In this document: one piece after another, positions 1 through 8,813 of the stretch
Position numbering within the stretch: the first letter of the stretch is position 1
Layout: the number at the start of each line of letters is the position of its first letter
Assembly: GCA_017479085.1 (NCBI GenBank)
Contig: JAFVCQ010000063.1
Coordinates: 1-33,199, forward strand
Direction of reading: 5' to 3'
DNA from: Lachnospiraceae bacterium
GTDB lineage: Bacteria > Bacillota > Clostridia > Lachnospirales > Lachnospiraceae
DNA length: 33,199 bases
The notes under the pieces: model-generated
Databases searched by the model: none
Told to the model about the DNA's origin: nothing
What the model saw: only the letters and a program-made list of their open reading frames with translations
Program-made: the position numbers and the translations under genes

Positions 1-1553
1 ATATCGAGCGCTTCCTCCTCATTTGTGCAGGTTTCTGCCCGTATGCCCGCATCGCCAAGCACAACCCGTGCATGTTCGAGGGCAACCGGATCATCATCGA
101 TCACTAATACATCCAGATCCTTTGGAAGAATATCGCTGACCGTCTCGTTCTTTCGGTACGATTTCTTTAAGGTAATGTTTACGGTAAATGTGGAGCCATT
201 CCCTTTTTCACTATCAACGGATATAGTTCCATTCATCATCTCCACGATATTCCTGGTAATGGACATTCCAAGACCTGTGCTTCCGTATTTGTTGGCCTTG
301 TTCTCATCTTCCTGCGAAAACGCTTCAAAGATCTTTGGAAGATACTCCTTATCCATACCGATTCCGGTATCCTTCATGATAAAACGCAGTGCAACCTGAT
401 CGTCAAATTCGTTCATCGGTTCAATCACAAACGTGACATTTCCCGGTGCAGACGTGAATTTTACAGCGTTTCCAAGAATATTTATAATGACCTGTTTCAG
501 CTTCATATCATCGCCTATGTAGTAATCGTCCACCTTGCCACGTATTTTGCACTCATAGGTCAGTCCTTTATCCTGACACTGACCGTTTATCATGGTATTG
601 ATCTGTTCCAACATCTCACGAAAGGAGAACTCGGCATGATTCAGTGTCATTCTGCCCGATTCGATCCGGCTCATATCCAGAATATCATTGATCAGTCCGA
701 GAAGATGTCTTGCACTTCCACCGATTTTTTCCAAATGCTCCCTCGTCCGTTCAGGCAGCTCCGGATCGCTCAGAGCGATCGTATCAAGACCAATGATGGC
801 ATTCATAGGAGTGCGGATCTCGTGACTCATGGAGGATAAAAACGCAGTTTTAGCAACATTCGCCTGATTGGCCTGTTCAAGCGCATTGCGCAGCTGTTCA
901 TTTCGGGCCTCCTGTTCCCTCTGAATCGCTGTCGTATCGCTTTTTAAGATGATATAAAATTCGGCTTGTTCATCCACCAAATAAAAATCAAACCTCTTAT
1001 AAAATACATCTCCGTCCACATCACAGATGATGTTGGCTTCATACGGTACCTTTCGCTTGATTTCCTTCGCAATGGTTTCCGGCATAAGCGATGCTGCCAT
1101 GTTCTCTTTCTGCTCCGCATCACCGTGAAGGACAGGAATAACCTGTTCGGAAATGTATGTCCAATAATCTCCTTGTCTCTCTTTTGGGAAAATACTTCCT
1201 CTTGTGATTAAGGCTCCGTCTCCGATCGTGATATGGTAGTGTCCATTGGACAGATAGGCTATCATATCAAATTGGTTTGCCAGTATTTTGTTGATGATAG
1301 TCTGCTTTACCTTATCATCATTACACTCCTGTTCTGTGAGAAAGGCGATGATATGCCCGGTAATCGGATGACGGCTGATGATGGCGGTCAACTCGACAAA
1401 GCAGATCTGACCATGTGTCCGGCGGGAGAAAAAAATCCTTCGGATATGCTCATGTCCCTCCAGATAAGCCGATGTTAGGGCTTCCGGACTGAATATTTCC
1501 ATGAACACTTCCTGCTCCCGTGCAATCGGATAAAATTGTCTGCGGTAATGCAT
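1..1553 (-). CDS. Hybrid sensor histidine kinase, C-terminal part (partial, runs off the left edge)
   Basis: The minus-strand reading frame stays open to the window edge. It starts with a region without clear motifs, followed by a PAS-like stretch, a short coiled coil, and a HisKA domain with the H-box SHEIRTPMNAIIG. The ATPase domain follows, with the N-box NILGNAVKFT, G1 box DTGIGMD and G2 box GSTGLGMSI. The last visible residues, VLVIDDDPVALEHARVVLG, begin a receiver domain with its acidic pocket. It would autophosphorylate on the H-box His and pass the phosphate to the attached receiver. The given start is the first in-frame ATG (1551-1553). No good ribosome site precedes it, and the frame is open further upstream to the C7/G7 tract at 1603-1609, where it should join the PAS protein encoded at 1588-2472. 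I therefore read this as the second half of one frameshifted gene, not an independent gene. Confidence 0.85.
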   Translation of the reverse strand, partial: MHYRRQFYPIAREQEVFMEIFSPEALTSAYLEGHEHIRRIFFSRRTHGQICFVELTAIISRHPITGHIIAFLTEQECNDDKVKQTIINKILANQFDMIAYLSNGHYHITIGDGALITRGSIFPKERQGDYWTYISEQVIPVLHGDAEQKENMAASLMPETIAKEIKRKVPYEANIICDVDGDVFYKRFDFYLVDEQAEFYIILKSDTTAIQREQEARNEQLRNALEQANQANVAKTAFLSSMSHEIRTPMNAIIGLDTIALSDPELPERTREHLEKIGGSARHLLGLINDILDMSRIESGRMTLNHAEFSFREMLEQINTMINGQCQDKGLTYECKIRGKVDDYYIGDDMKLKQVIINILGNAVKFTSAPGNVTFVIEPMNEFDDQVALRFIMKDTGIGMDKEYLPKIFEAFSQEDENKANKYGSTGLGMSITRNIVEMMNGTISVDSEKGNGSTFTVNITLKKSYRKNETVSDILPKDLDVLVIDDDPVALEHARVVLGDAGIRAETCTNEEEALD

Positions 1554-1587
1554 AAGCTGTGTATATCGGCTCTGGCTGGCATCTTCT

Positions 1588-2472
1588 TCAAACAGGTCTT
1601 TGCCCCCCCACCTCTTCCACAAGATCGCGGTCTATATCCACACGAAACATGGAGAGTGTTTTTTCATCTTCCCTATAATAGCTTTGTCCAATGTTTTCAT
1701 AGCTTGTTTTGAGTTTCTCCTCATATCCCTTTAACACCGTAATATCATAATAGGTAATATAGATATAGTGCTCTTCCAGATAATCGAAAAATGCGTATCG
1801 GACATTCGTCCAAACAATATGCCCCTTGGCCGTAATCTTTCGGATTTGAATATTCGGGCCATGATCCGGTGCTTCATGATACTTTAACATATGAGCAACG
1901 AGATGACGGTCATCTGCATGTGTCGTATCCTTGTAATGTGCGCCATCCATCTGTATGAGGGAATGTTCTACCGTATCCTCCATCATCTCGGCATATTCCG
2001 GAGAGACATAGACCGATTCGAGCCGCCCATCCTCATGCTGGCGGATCAGGATTGCAATATTTCCAAGCTGTCTGATGTTGTGCAGAAAGCGTATGCGGGC
2101 ATCCATTTCTTCCTTGTCGGTAAGATGGATGATAAGGAAACCAAGATAATCCTTACATGGAAGTTCGACCGGCTCAAAACGTACATGTAAATTTGCAAAC
2201 AGCATATAGGCTGTGATGGAATGCGGCTCCGTAAGACATTCGCGCATACGGGATGCCGTGTCCTCGTCCACTACATGATTCTCTACAAGCTTTGCACCGA
2301 TATAGTGCGTATCTCTCCCCCTGCTGTTCCAGTTCCTGTCAAATACCTTATTGGCATGGACGATCTGAAAATCAATCTTTTCGTGCTCTCCTTCCATCGG
2401 TTTGCAGATAAAGACAGACACAGGCAGCGTGTCATATAGTTTGGTATCAAATGGCAAAGGTTCCTCTAACAT
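1588..2472 (-). CDS. PAS-domain sensory N-terminal half of the frameshifted hybrid kinase
   Basis: This gives about 294 residues with two PAS-like sensory regions. One is near residues 10-110 (around LPVSVFICKP and FQIVHANKVF). The second spans about 130-260 (IRQLGNIAILIRQHEDG to YIYITYYDITVLKGYEEKL), ending in the usual PAS-to-coiled-coil linker. There is no signal peptide or membrane segment, so it is probably cytoplasmic. AAAGGAGG lies 6 bases before the second of two adjacent ATGs (2470-2472), which I prefer over the ATG at 2473-2475. The frame ends at a TGA (1588-1590) only six codons after a run of seven G on the coding strand. Dropping one G continues the protein directly into the kinase half. 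A sigma-A promoter sits at 2597-2625. Whether the break is real, phase-variable or a sequencing error cannot be told here. Confidence 0.8.
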   Translation of the reverse strand: MLEEPLPFDTKLYDTLPVSVFICKPMEGEHEKIDFQIVHANKVFDRNWNSRGRDTHYIGAKLVENHVVDEDTASRMRECLTEPHSITAYMLFANLHVRFEPVELPCKDYLGFLIIHLTDKEEMDARIRFLHNIRQLGNIAILIRQHEDGRLESVYVSPEYAEMMEDTVEHSLIQMDGAHYKDTTHADDRHLVAHMLKYHEAPDHGPNIQIRKITAKGHIVWTNVRYAFFDYLEEHYIYITYYDITVLKGYEEKLKTSYENIGQSYYREDEKTLSMFRVDIDRDLVEEVGGQRPV

Positions 2473-2596
2473 CATAATCCTCCTTTCATCGCTTCCCCTT
2501 CATATTTGATAAGCGGACTGCGGCATAGCCATTTATCTTTGAAATACGTTTGCCGGACATTTCATTTAACGTTTTGTTGAATATACGATAAGATAC

Positions 2597-2625
2597 ATTA
2601 TACACAGACTGTCCCAAATTGACAA
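2597..2625 (-). promoter_or_regulatory. Sigma-A promoter for the PAS/hybrid kinase gene
   Basis: On the minus strand, TTGTCA (2620-2625) is followed after exactly 17 bases by a perfect TATAAT (2597-2602). It points toward the kinase start about 125 bases downstream. The remaining intergenic sequence (2473-2596) shows no other element that I recognise. Confidence 0.75.
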
Positions 2626-2761
2626 GAAACTGGCATGGAAAGATTTTGATTTTTTGCTGCAATATGTAATGCATTGTCCTGCAGTGAACGGTGCGGGCGC
2701 ATTTGTACAGGGATACTGACTTGTAAATCATCATTTTTTTCTTCTACAGTTCCTAAGTTAA

Positions 2762-2790
2762 ATGACAGAAAAACAAAGTTGTGCTATACT
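2762..2790 (+). promoter_or_regulatory. Extended -10 promoter upstream of the nuclease remnant and methyltransferase
   Basis: ATGACA (2762-2767), a 17-base spacer and TATACT (2785-2790), with a TG at 2782-2783 making an extended -10 box. It would start transcription near 2797, ahead of the remnant, and read through into the methyltransferase. Confidence 0.7.
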
Positions 2791-2821
2791 GATGCTGTAT
2801 TAGTTAACTTTTCATGATTTT

Positions 2822-3195
2822 GTGAAATCCATGTTTGCCGGAGATGTGAGAGGCATGAACCACTACATGAACCGGGTGGCTCTTAACACATTCAGCTATT
2901 TCTGCCATGCATGCGGAGAATGTGCCGGTGACACATTCTCCGTAGACGCAGGAAAGAAGCCCTCGGAGGAGAGCGAGCCTGAGAAATTCTATCACGGTTT
3001 CGTGTTGGGACTATTGGTGGATCAGGCGGCAGGGTATGTGGTAAAATCCAACCGGGAAAGCGGCTTCGGGCGTTATGATGTGGTGATGGAGCCGAAGAAC
3101 GGGAAGGACACCGCAGTCATTATGGAGTTTAAGGTGCTCGACGACTACGACGGGGAGAAGGAATTAGCGGATACCGCAAAGAATGCACGATCATG
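2822..3195 (+). pseudogene. Remnant of the C-terminal PD-(D/E)XK nuclease domain of a DUF1703/AAA-ATPase-like protein
   Basis: From a GTG at 2822 the frame encodes a stretch ending in FYHGFVLGLLVDQAAGYV, then SNRESGFGRYDVVMEP and AVIMEFKVLDDYDGEKEL. This is the signature of the C-terminal nuclease domain (GRYDV...EFKV being the D-x(n)-E-x-K motif) of the very common DUF1703 'AAA-ATPase-like' proteins, normally over 500 residues long. The whole ATPase part is missing, no ribosome site precedes the GTG, and the domain breaks off at about TAKNAR, before its usual last helices. An extra segment containing a perfect hairpin (2915-2941) interrupts it after FSYF. The frame runs without a stop into the methyltransferase, so a fused protein is formally possible. 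I consider it a recombination remnant. Confidence 0.65.
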
Positions 3196-3217
3196 CAAAG
3201 GAGAGAGGATTACAGAT

Positions 3218-4330
3218 ATGAAGAATATGATTATTAATGGTGATTCCATTGATGAGATGAATAAAATGGAAGCGGAGAGCGTAGACCTGATCTTTGCAGA
3301 TCCGCCGTATTGGATGAGGGTGGACGGTGTCCTGAAACGGGTAGAGGGAACGGATTTTGACGGATGTGATGACGAGTGGGATCAATTTGAATCTCTGGAC
3401 AGCTACGAGGCCTTTACAAGAAAATGGCTCGAGGCCTGTTATCGTATTCTGAAGCCGGACGGTTCCATCTGGGTGATCGGCGGAATGCAGTGTATCTATA
3501 CCATCGGTGCGATTATGCAGCAGATCGGGTTCTGGTTCATCAATGATGTGGTATGGCATAAAAAGAATCCCACCCCCAATTTTATGGGTACCCGGTTGAA
3601 TAACAGTCATGAGACCTTGATCTGGGCGGCAAAGAGCAAACAGTCGAGGTTTACCTTTCATTATAAGACTGCGAAGGAATTCAACCTGGATACGGTATCC
3701 GATGAGGAATTTGAAAAGGGAAGCAGAAAACAGTTAGGTTCGGTCTGGCGAATCGCAGTATGCTCCGGAAATGAGCGTTTGAGGGATGAGGAGGGATCGA
3801 AGCTTCACAGCACACAGAAACCGCAGGAGATGCTGGATCGGATTGTAGCGATTTCTTCCTCGATCGGAGATCTGGTGCTGGATCCGTTTGGGGGAACCAT
3901 GACAACGGGGGTTGCCGCAAAGAAAATGGGCAGGAACTACATCATGATCGAGCGCAATGCAACATACTGCGAATATGGTAAAAAGCGATTGGACGCAGTT
4001 GAATTTGAGGATACTCCGATTGCGAGAGCGGATTTTGATCAAAAATCGGTGAAGGTATCGGTACCGGAGATGATCAGAGCGAATGCATTGATTGAAAATG
4101 AATGGTTTTATTTCCGTCAGGGTGACGCGGTGGCAAGGCTCATGGCAGACGGGAAGCTGGATTACAATGGCGAGATTCTGGATATGCATTCATGCGCGGC
4201 AAAGGCCAGAGGTGTAAAGGCAAAACGACTGAATGGCTTTGACTATTGGTATGTGATGCGGGATGAAAGCAGGGTATCCATTTCAGAGATTCGCGATGCA
4301 TACAGAGAAGCAATCCAACAGACCGAATAG
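3218..4330 (+). CDS. CcrM/HinfI-like adenine-N6 DNA methyltransferase (predicted GANTC) with RAMA domain
   Basis: This 370-residue beta-class DNA methyltransferase transfers methyl from SAM to adenine N6. Motif IV (FADPPYWMR) comes first, then blocks closely resembling Caulobacter CcrM as I remember it (DEWDQFESL, FTRKWLEACYRILK, VIGGMQCIY, NPTPNFMGTRL, HETLIWA, STQKP). The SAM-binding motif I (LDPFGGTMTTG) is near residue 230. A C-terminal RAMA-type domain (from about residue 285 to FDYWYV) is the part CcrM uses for DNA recognition. The start is the ATG at 3218, with AAAGGAGAGAGG eight bases upstream. The same frame is open further 5' through a nuclease remnant. No restriction endonuclease lies beside it, so it looks like an orphan methyltransferase. 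GANTC specificity is inferred from similarity only. Confidence 0.9.
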   Translation: MKNMIINGDSIDEMNKMEAESVDLIFADPPYWMRVDGVLKRVEGTDFDGCDDEWDQFESLDSYEAFTRKWLEACYRILKPDGSIWVIGGMQCIYTIGAIMQQIGFWFINDVVWHKKNPTPNFMGTRLNNSHETLIWAAKSKQSRFTFHYKTAKEFNLDTVSDEEFEKGSRKQLGSVWRIAVCSGNERLRDEEGSKLHSTQKPQEMLDRIVAISSSIGDLVLDPFGGTMTTGVAAKKMGRNYIMIERNATYCEYGKKRLDAVEFEDTPIARADFDQKSVKVSVPEMIRANALIENEWFYFRQGDAVARLMADGKLDYNGEILDMHSCAAKARGVKAKRLNGFDYWYVMRDESRVSISEIRDAYREAIQQTE

Positions 4331-4366
4331 AAGTTCAGCGGCTGACCGGACGGTTTGAGGTGAATA

Positions 4367-4440
4367 TTTCGTTCGTTAAGAATTAGCCAGTAAACATATA
4401 CCATACCCGGTAGCGTCCGGCTTAACTAAATGACATTGGC
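4367..4440 (+). mobile_element. Short MITE-like element (deletion derivative) with 8-base direct repeats
   Basis: A 74-base non-coding element flanked by perfect 8-base direct repeats GGTGAATA (4359-4366 and 4441-4448). Its right 48 bases match, with two substitutions and one extra G, the reverse complement of the left arm of the 210-base element at 11455-11664. Its left part (GTTAAGAATTAGCC...) matches the reverse complement of that element's right arm. It therefore looks like the same family with the central core deleted. No coding capacity. Confidence 0.75.
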
Positions 4441-4480
4441 GGTGAATAGTAACCATGCCGGGATTGGGAAAAAACAGCGG

Positions 4481-4509
4481 TTGCATCACCTTGGAAATGC
4501 GGTTATAAT
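4481..4509 (+). promoter_or_regulatory. Sigma-A promoter for the secreted amidase
   Basis: TTGCAT (4481-4486), a 17-base spacer and a perfect TATAAT (4504-4509). The GTG start of the amidase is 37 bases further on. The promoter lies just downstream of the MITE-like element, which therefore separates it from the methyltransferase gene. Confidence 0.75.
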
Positions 4510-4545
4510 GATATTATATTGATTTTAAGAATAGGAGAAAGTACA

Positions 4546-6198
4546 GTGAGAACAATTAAGAGAATTACGTCATATCTTCTGCTTGCGGCCATGCTGGGTG
4601 GAGCGGGCGTGCCGGTGCAGGCGGCGCAGAATGTGTCCGTTACCAGATACAGTGAAGGCGAACAGGCGACAGAAAGCGGACAAACGTCATCGGAACAGGG
4701 AAACAATACACAACAGACGGTAACGGAGCAGGCGACGACGGAACAGACCACGTCAGAGCAGACAAACGGGAAGGGGGATTTTGTGATTTCCTCCCTGTCT
4801 CCGGCAGATGCGAGGGTGATCGTGCTGGATCCGGGACATTGCGGAAAACATCCGGGGGCAAGTGGCAACGGACTGCGGGAGGAGGTTGTCGTTCTGGATA
4901 TTGCACAGGCTTGTAAGGATGCGCTGGAGGACTACGGAGATGTGATTGTATATATGACAAGAGAGGATGGGGGCTGTCCATCCGCAAATGGTCTGGGAGA
5001 TGACCTGTTGTCCAGAAACAATTATGCGAAGTTCCTGGGGGCGGATTTTCTGGTGAGTATGCATATCAACGCAGGTGTCTCAAGTGGAGCCTATGTGCTG
5101 ACAGCGTATAAGTCCGGTTATCATGACAATATCCGCAAAGAGACACAGGCATTTGGTAAGATTGCGCTGGCAGAGCTTAAGAAGCTTGGCATTACCAACC
5201 GGGGTCTCCTGCTGCGCAGGTCAGAATCCGGGAATCGATACAGCAATGGCAGTCTGGCAGACTATTATTCCATTGTGCGGCATGGGGTCCTGCAGAACAT
5301 TCCAAGTGTGATCATTGAGCACGGTTACATTACCAGCGCTTCTGACTGCAACCGTTTTTTCCGCACAAAGGCAAAGCGTGAGAAGCTGGGACAGGCGGAT
5401 GCCAAAGCGATCGTGAAGTATTACGATCTGAGCCAAAAGGTGATTCAGGGAACCTTTCAGAAGGAGGGGAAGGCAACTTATTTTCTGAACTCAGCAGACA
5501 GGAAGGTGGCCGGATGGATCAAACAGGATGGAGACTGGTATTATTTGGATGAGACGGATGGAACCAGACAGACCGGGTTTGTCACGGTGGGGGACGAGAT
5601 GTATTATCTCAATCCGTCCACCGGTGCAATGGTGACAGGCTGGTTTTCCGTAGATGGGAAACGATATCTGGCAAAGGGGAATGGAACGCTGGTGAGAAAC
5701 CGGATGCATGGAGACGGCAAGGCGAATTATCTCTTTGACAGTGCGGGAAGGCAGTTGAAGAAGGGCCTCCATACATTGGAAGGACATACCTACTATGTGA
5801 ACAGCAAGAAGAATGTCGTAACCGGGCCGGCGAAGGTGAAGGGCAAATATTATCTGTTTGATACGGAAACCGGTCATATGCTGTACGGTGAACAGAAACA
5901 GAAGGGCGTGTATTATTATCTGGATCCGGATACCGGCGTGATGGCGAGAAAGAAGATGGTGGAAATCGACGGTGCCACATATTATTATGGCAAAACCGGT
6001 GCCAGAGCGACCGGATGGGTCACCTATAAGAGCGGTAGATATTATTTTAATAAGTCCTCCGGAAAGATGGCTGTCGGCTGGAAAAAGATTGACGGGAAGT
6101 ATTATTATTTCGACAAGTCAACGGGCAAGATGGCAAAGAATAAATGGATCGGCAAGTATTATGTGAACGGAAAGGGAATTCGCACCAAGAAGAAATAA
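4546..6198 (+). CDS. Secreted N-acetylmuramoyl-L-alanine amidase with choline-binding-type repeats
   Basis: The 550-residue protein has a signal peptide (RTIKRITSYLLLAAMLGGAG ending near VQAAQ), then a Thr/Gln/Glu-rich linker (about residues 30-80). An Amidase_3 zinc domain follows, with the ligands seen as DPGH (His98), LREE (Glu112), SMHINA and IIEHGYI. This domain cuts the bond between muramic acid and L-alanine in peptidoglycan. The C-terminal half is a row of about eight CW_binding repeats (GDWYYLD, GWKKIDGKYYYFDKSTGKM and similar) that anchor such enzymes to wall polymers. I chose the GTG at 4546 because AGGAGA lies 7 bases before it and the signal peptide begins there. A TTG at 4519 is in frame but has no ribosome site. 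It is a monocistronic gene with its own promoter. Confidence 0.93.
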   Translation: MRTIKRITSYLLLAAMLGGAGVPVQAAQNVSVTRYSEGEQATESGQTSSEQGNNTQQTVTEQATTEQTTSEQTNGKGDFVISSLSPADARVIVLDPGHCGKHPGASGNGLREEVVVLDIAQACKDALEDYGDVIVYMTREDGGCPSANGLGDDLLSRNNYAKFLGADFLVSMHINAGVSSGAYVLTAYKSGYHDNIRKETQAFGKIALAELKKLGITNRGLLLRRSESGNRYSNGSLADYYSIVRHGVLQNIPSVIIEHGYITSASDCNRFFRTKAKREKLGQADAKAIVKYYDLSQKVIQGTFQKEGKATYFLNSADRKVAGWIKQDGDWYYLDETDGTRQTGFVTVGDEMYYLNPSTGAMVTGWFSVDGKRYLAKGNGTLVRNRMHGDGKANYLFDSAGRQLKKGLHTLEGHTYYVNSKKNVVTGPAKVKGKYYLFDTETGHMLYGEQKQKGVYYYLDPDTGVMARKKMVEIDGATYYYGKTGARATGWVTYKSGRYYFNKSSGKMAVGWKKIDGKYYYFDKSTGKMAKNKWIGKYYVNGKGIRTKKK

Positions 6199-6201
6199 AG
6201 C

Positions 6202-6230
6202 TTGTGAAAACAGGTTATATTTGGTAAAAT
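6202..6230 (+). promoter_or_regulatory. Promoter for glgP
   Basis: TTGTGA (6202-6207), a 17-base spacer and TAAAAT (6225-6230), beginning 4 bases after the amidase stop codon. No terminator is visible between the two genes. Confidence 0.65.
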
Positions 6231-6297
6231 AAGAAAATGTGTAAGAATTAAATCAAGAGAATGGAGATTCCGTTCAGACAGCAAGGAGGAAAAGTAC

Positions 6298-8772
6298 ATG
6301 GCTAGAAAGTTAGACTTCGATAAAGAAGCTTTCAAAAAAGAGGTTGTGAACAATGTCAAGACCCTGTATCGCAAGACGATCGACGAGGCGACCGAGCAAC
6401 AGGTATTTCAGGCGGTGTCCTATGCAATTAAGGACACGATCATTGACAAATGGATTGCCACTCACAAGGAATATGAGAAGAAGAATGTGAAGACGGTATA
6501 TTATTTGTCAATGGAATTTCTGATGGGCAGGGCGTTGGGGAACAATCTGATCAATCTGACCTGCTATGAAGAGGTGAAGGAGGCTCTGGAGGAATTGGGT
6601 TTTGATCTCAATGTCATTGAGGATGAGGAGCCGGATGCAGCACTGGGGAATGGAGGTCTTGGAAGACTGGCGGCATGTTTTCTGGATTCGCTGGCAACAT
6701 TGGGATATCCGGCATATGGCTGTGGTATCCGCTACCGCTATGGTATGTTCCGTCAGGAGATTCAGGACGGCTATCAGGTGGAGAGACCGGATGATTGGCT
6801 GGCAGACGGGAATCCGTTTGAGATCCGTCGTTCCGAATATGCATGCGAGGTCAAGTTTGGAGGCCATGTAAAGGTAGAATATAAGGATGGGAAGAATCAG
6901 TTCATTCAGGAGGGATACCGCTATGTCCGTGCGGTTCCGTATGATCTTCCGGTCATTGGCTATGGCAACAATGTCGTGAATACACTACGAATCTGGGATG
7001 CAGAGGCCATACAGGACTTTAACCTGGATTCGTTTGACAAGGGTGAGTATCATAAGGCAGTGGAGCAGCAGAATCTGGCGAGAACGATCGTAGAAGTGCT
7101 TTATCCGAATGACAACCATTATGCGGGAAAGGAGCTGCGGTTGAAGCAGCAGTATTTCTTCATCTCCGCCTCCATCCAGACGGCGCTTAAGAAGTTCAAG
7201 GAGAATAATTCGGATCTGCACGATATTCCGAAGAAGATCACGTTCCAGCTCAACGATACCCATCCGACGGTAACCGTTGCAGAGCTGATGCGGATTCTGG
7301 TGGATGAGGAAGGCTTAGAGTGGGATGAGGCATGGGATATCACCTGCCACACCTGTGCGTATACGAACCACACGATCATGGCAGAGGCATTGGAGAAGTG
7401 GCCGATCGAGCTGTTTTCCAGACTGCTGCCGCGTGTATACCAGATCATTGAGGAGATTGACCGTAGATATGTCAATATGATTCGGGAGAAATATCCGAAC
7501 AATCCGGAGAAGGTTAAGAGCATGGCGATTCTGTACGATGGACAGGTGAAGATGGCGCATCTTGCGATTGCCGGTTCTTACTCCGTGAATGGCGTGGCAC
7601 AGCTTCATACAGAGATCCTGAAGAAAAGAGAGCTGAAGGATTTCTATGAGATGCGGCCGGAGCAGTTCAACAACAAGACGAATGGTATCACACAGAGACG
7701 GTTCTTACTGCATGGCAATCCGCTGTTGGCAGCATGGATCACCTCCAAGATTGGGGATGAGTGGATTACCAATCTGCCACATCTTGCCAAGCTGAAGGTG
7801 TATGTGGATGATGAGAAGTGTCAGCAGGAGTTTATGAATATTAAGTATCAGAACAAGGTGCGTCTTGCTGCCTACATCAAGGAATATAATGGAATTGAGG
7901 TGGATCCGCGCTCCATCTTTGATGTGCAGGTAAAGCGTCTGCACGAATATAAGAGACAGTTGCTCAATATTTTACATGTGATGTATCTGTATAATGAGCT
8001 TAAGGAGCATCCGGAGCTGGATATCGTACCGCGCACCTTTATCTTTGGTGCGAAGGCAGCAGCCGGTTACAGAAGGGCCAAGCTTACGATCAAGCTGATC
8101 AATTCGGTGGCAGATGTGATCAATAATGACGAGTCCATTAAGGGTAAGATCAAGGTGGTATTTATAGAGAACTATCGTGTATCGAATGCAGAGCTGATCT
8201 TTGCGGCAGCCGATGTGTCAGAGCAGATCTCCACAGCATCCAGAGAGGCATCCGGTACCGGTAACATGAAGTTTATGTTGAATGGTGCCCCGACTCTTGG
8301 CACGATGGATGGAGCGAATGTCGAGATCGTAGAGGAGGTCGGTGAGGAGAATGCCTTTATCTTCGGTTTATCCGCAGAAGAGGTTATGGCTTACGAGCGT
8401 GACCACAATTATTATCCGGCTGATATCTTTAACAGCAATGCCAATGTACGGAAGGTGCTCACTCAGTTGATCAACGGGTTCTACAATGACGATACCGAGC
8501 TGTTCCGAGAGCTGTATGATTCACTGGTCAATGAGGATGTGTACTTTACGCTGAAGGATTTTGATTCCTACTGTGAGGCTCATAAGAAGATAGATGAGGC
8601 ATACCGGGATGAGAAACGCTGGGCACGCATGGCAATGTTAAATACCGCATGCTCCGGAAAGTTCTCATCAGACCGTACGATTGAGCAGTATGCGAAGGAG
8701 ATCTGGAAGCTGGAGAAGGTAACCGTTAAGGTGCCGGAAAACGTTCCAACAAAGAAGAAGGTGTCTAAGTAA
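6298..8772 (+). CDS. glgP: Glycogen/starch/maltodextrin phosphorylase
   Basis: An 824-residue cytoplasmic enzyme of the GT35 family, full length for the family. It releases glucose-1-phosphate from alpha-1,4-glucans using phosphate and pyridoxal phosphate. The N-terminal YYLSMEFLMGR and ALGNGGLGRLAACFLDS blocks and the substrate-site stretch IFDVQVKRLHEYKRQLLN are typical. The PLP-binding lysine is Lys658 in GTGNMKFMLNGAPTLGT. AAGGAGG lies 8 bases before the ATG. The gene has its own promoter and is followed by a strong stem-loop terminator, so it is transcribed alone. No other glycogen genes are nearby. Confidence 0.97.
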   Translation: MARKLDFDKEAFKKEVVNNVKTLYRKTIDEATEQQVFQAVSYAIKDTIIDKWIATHKEYEKKNVKTVYYLSMEFLMGRALGNNLINLTCYEEVKEALEELGFDLNVIEDEEPDAALGNGGLGRLAACFLDSLATLGYPAYGCGIRYRYGMFRQEIQDGYQVERPDDWLADGNPFEIRRSEYACEVKFGGHVKVEYKDGKNQFIQEGYRYVRAVPYDLPVIGYGNNVVNTLRIWDAEAIQDFNLDSFDKGEYHKAVEQQNLARTIVEVLYPNDNHYAGKELRLKQQYFFISASIQTALKKFKENNSDLHDIPKKITFQLNDTHPTVTVAELMRILVDEEGLEWDEAWDITCHTCAYTNHTIMAEALEKWPIELFSRLLPRVYQIIEEIDRRYVNMIREKYPNNPEKVKSMAILYDGQVKMAHLAIAGSYSVNGVAQLHTEILKKRELKDFYEMRPEQFNNKTNGITQRRFLLHGNPLLAAWITSKIGDEWITNLPHLAKLKVYVDDEKCQQEFMNIKYQNKVRLAAYIKEYNGIEVDPRSIFDVQVKRLHEYKRQLLNILHVMYLYNELKEHPELDIVPRTFIFGAKAAAGYRRAKLTIKLINSVADVINNDESIKGKIKVVFIENYRVSNAELIFAAADVSEQISTASREASGTGNMKFMLNGAPTLGTMDGANVEIVEEVGEENAFIFGLSAEEVMAYERDHNYYPADIFNSNANVRKVLTQLINGFYNDDTELFRELYDSLVNEDVYFTLKDFDSYCEAHKKIDEAYRDEKRWARMAMLNTACSGKFSSDRTIEQYAKEIWKLEKVTVKVPENVPTKKKVSK

Positions 8773-8813
8773 GAGATATCCGCTCGTTTCATGGTTCGAG
8801 GGAATAAAATTCA

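Noticed and set aside
2486-2734. Minus-strand open frame of 82 codons between the kinase and the nuclease remnant
   Set aside because: It covers the kinase promoter (2597-2625), shows no family features and has no ribosome site.
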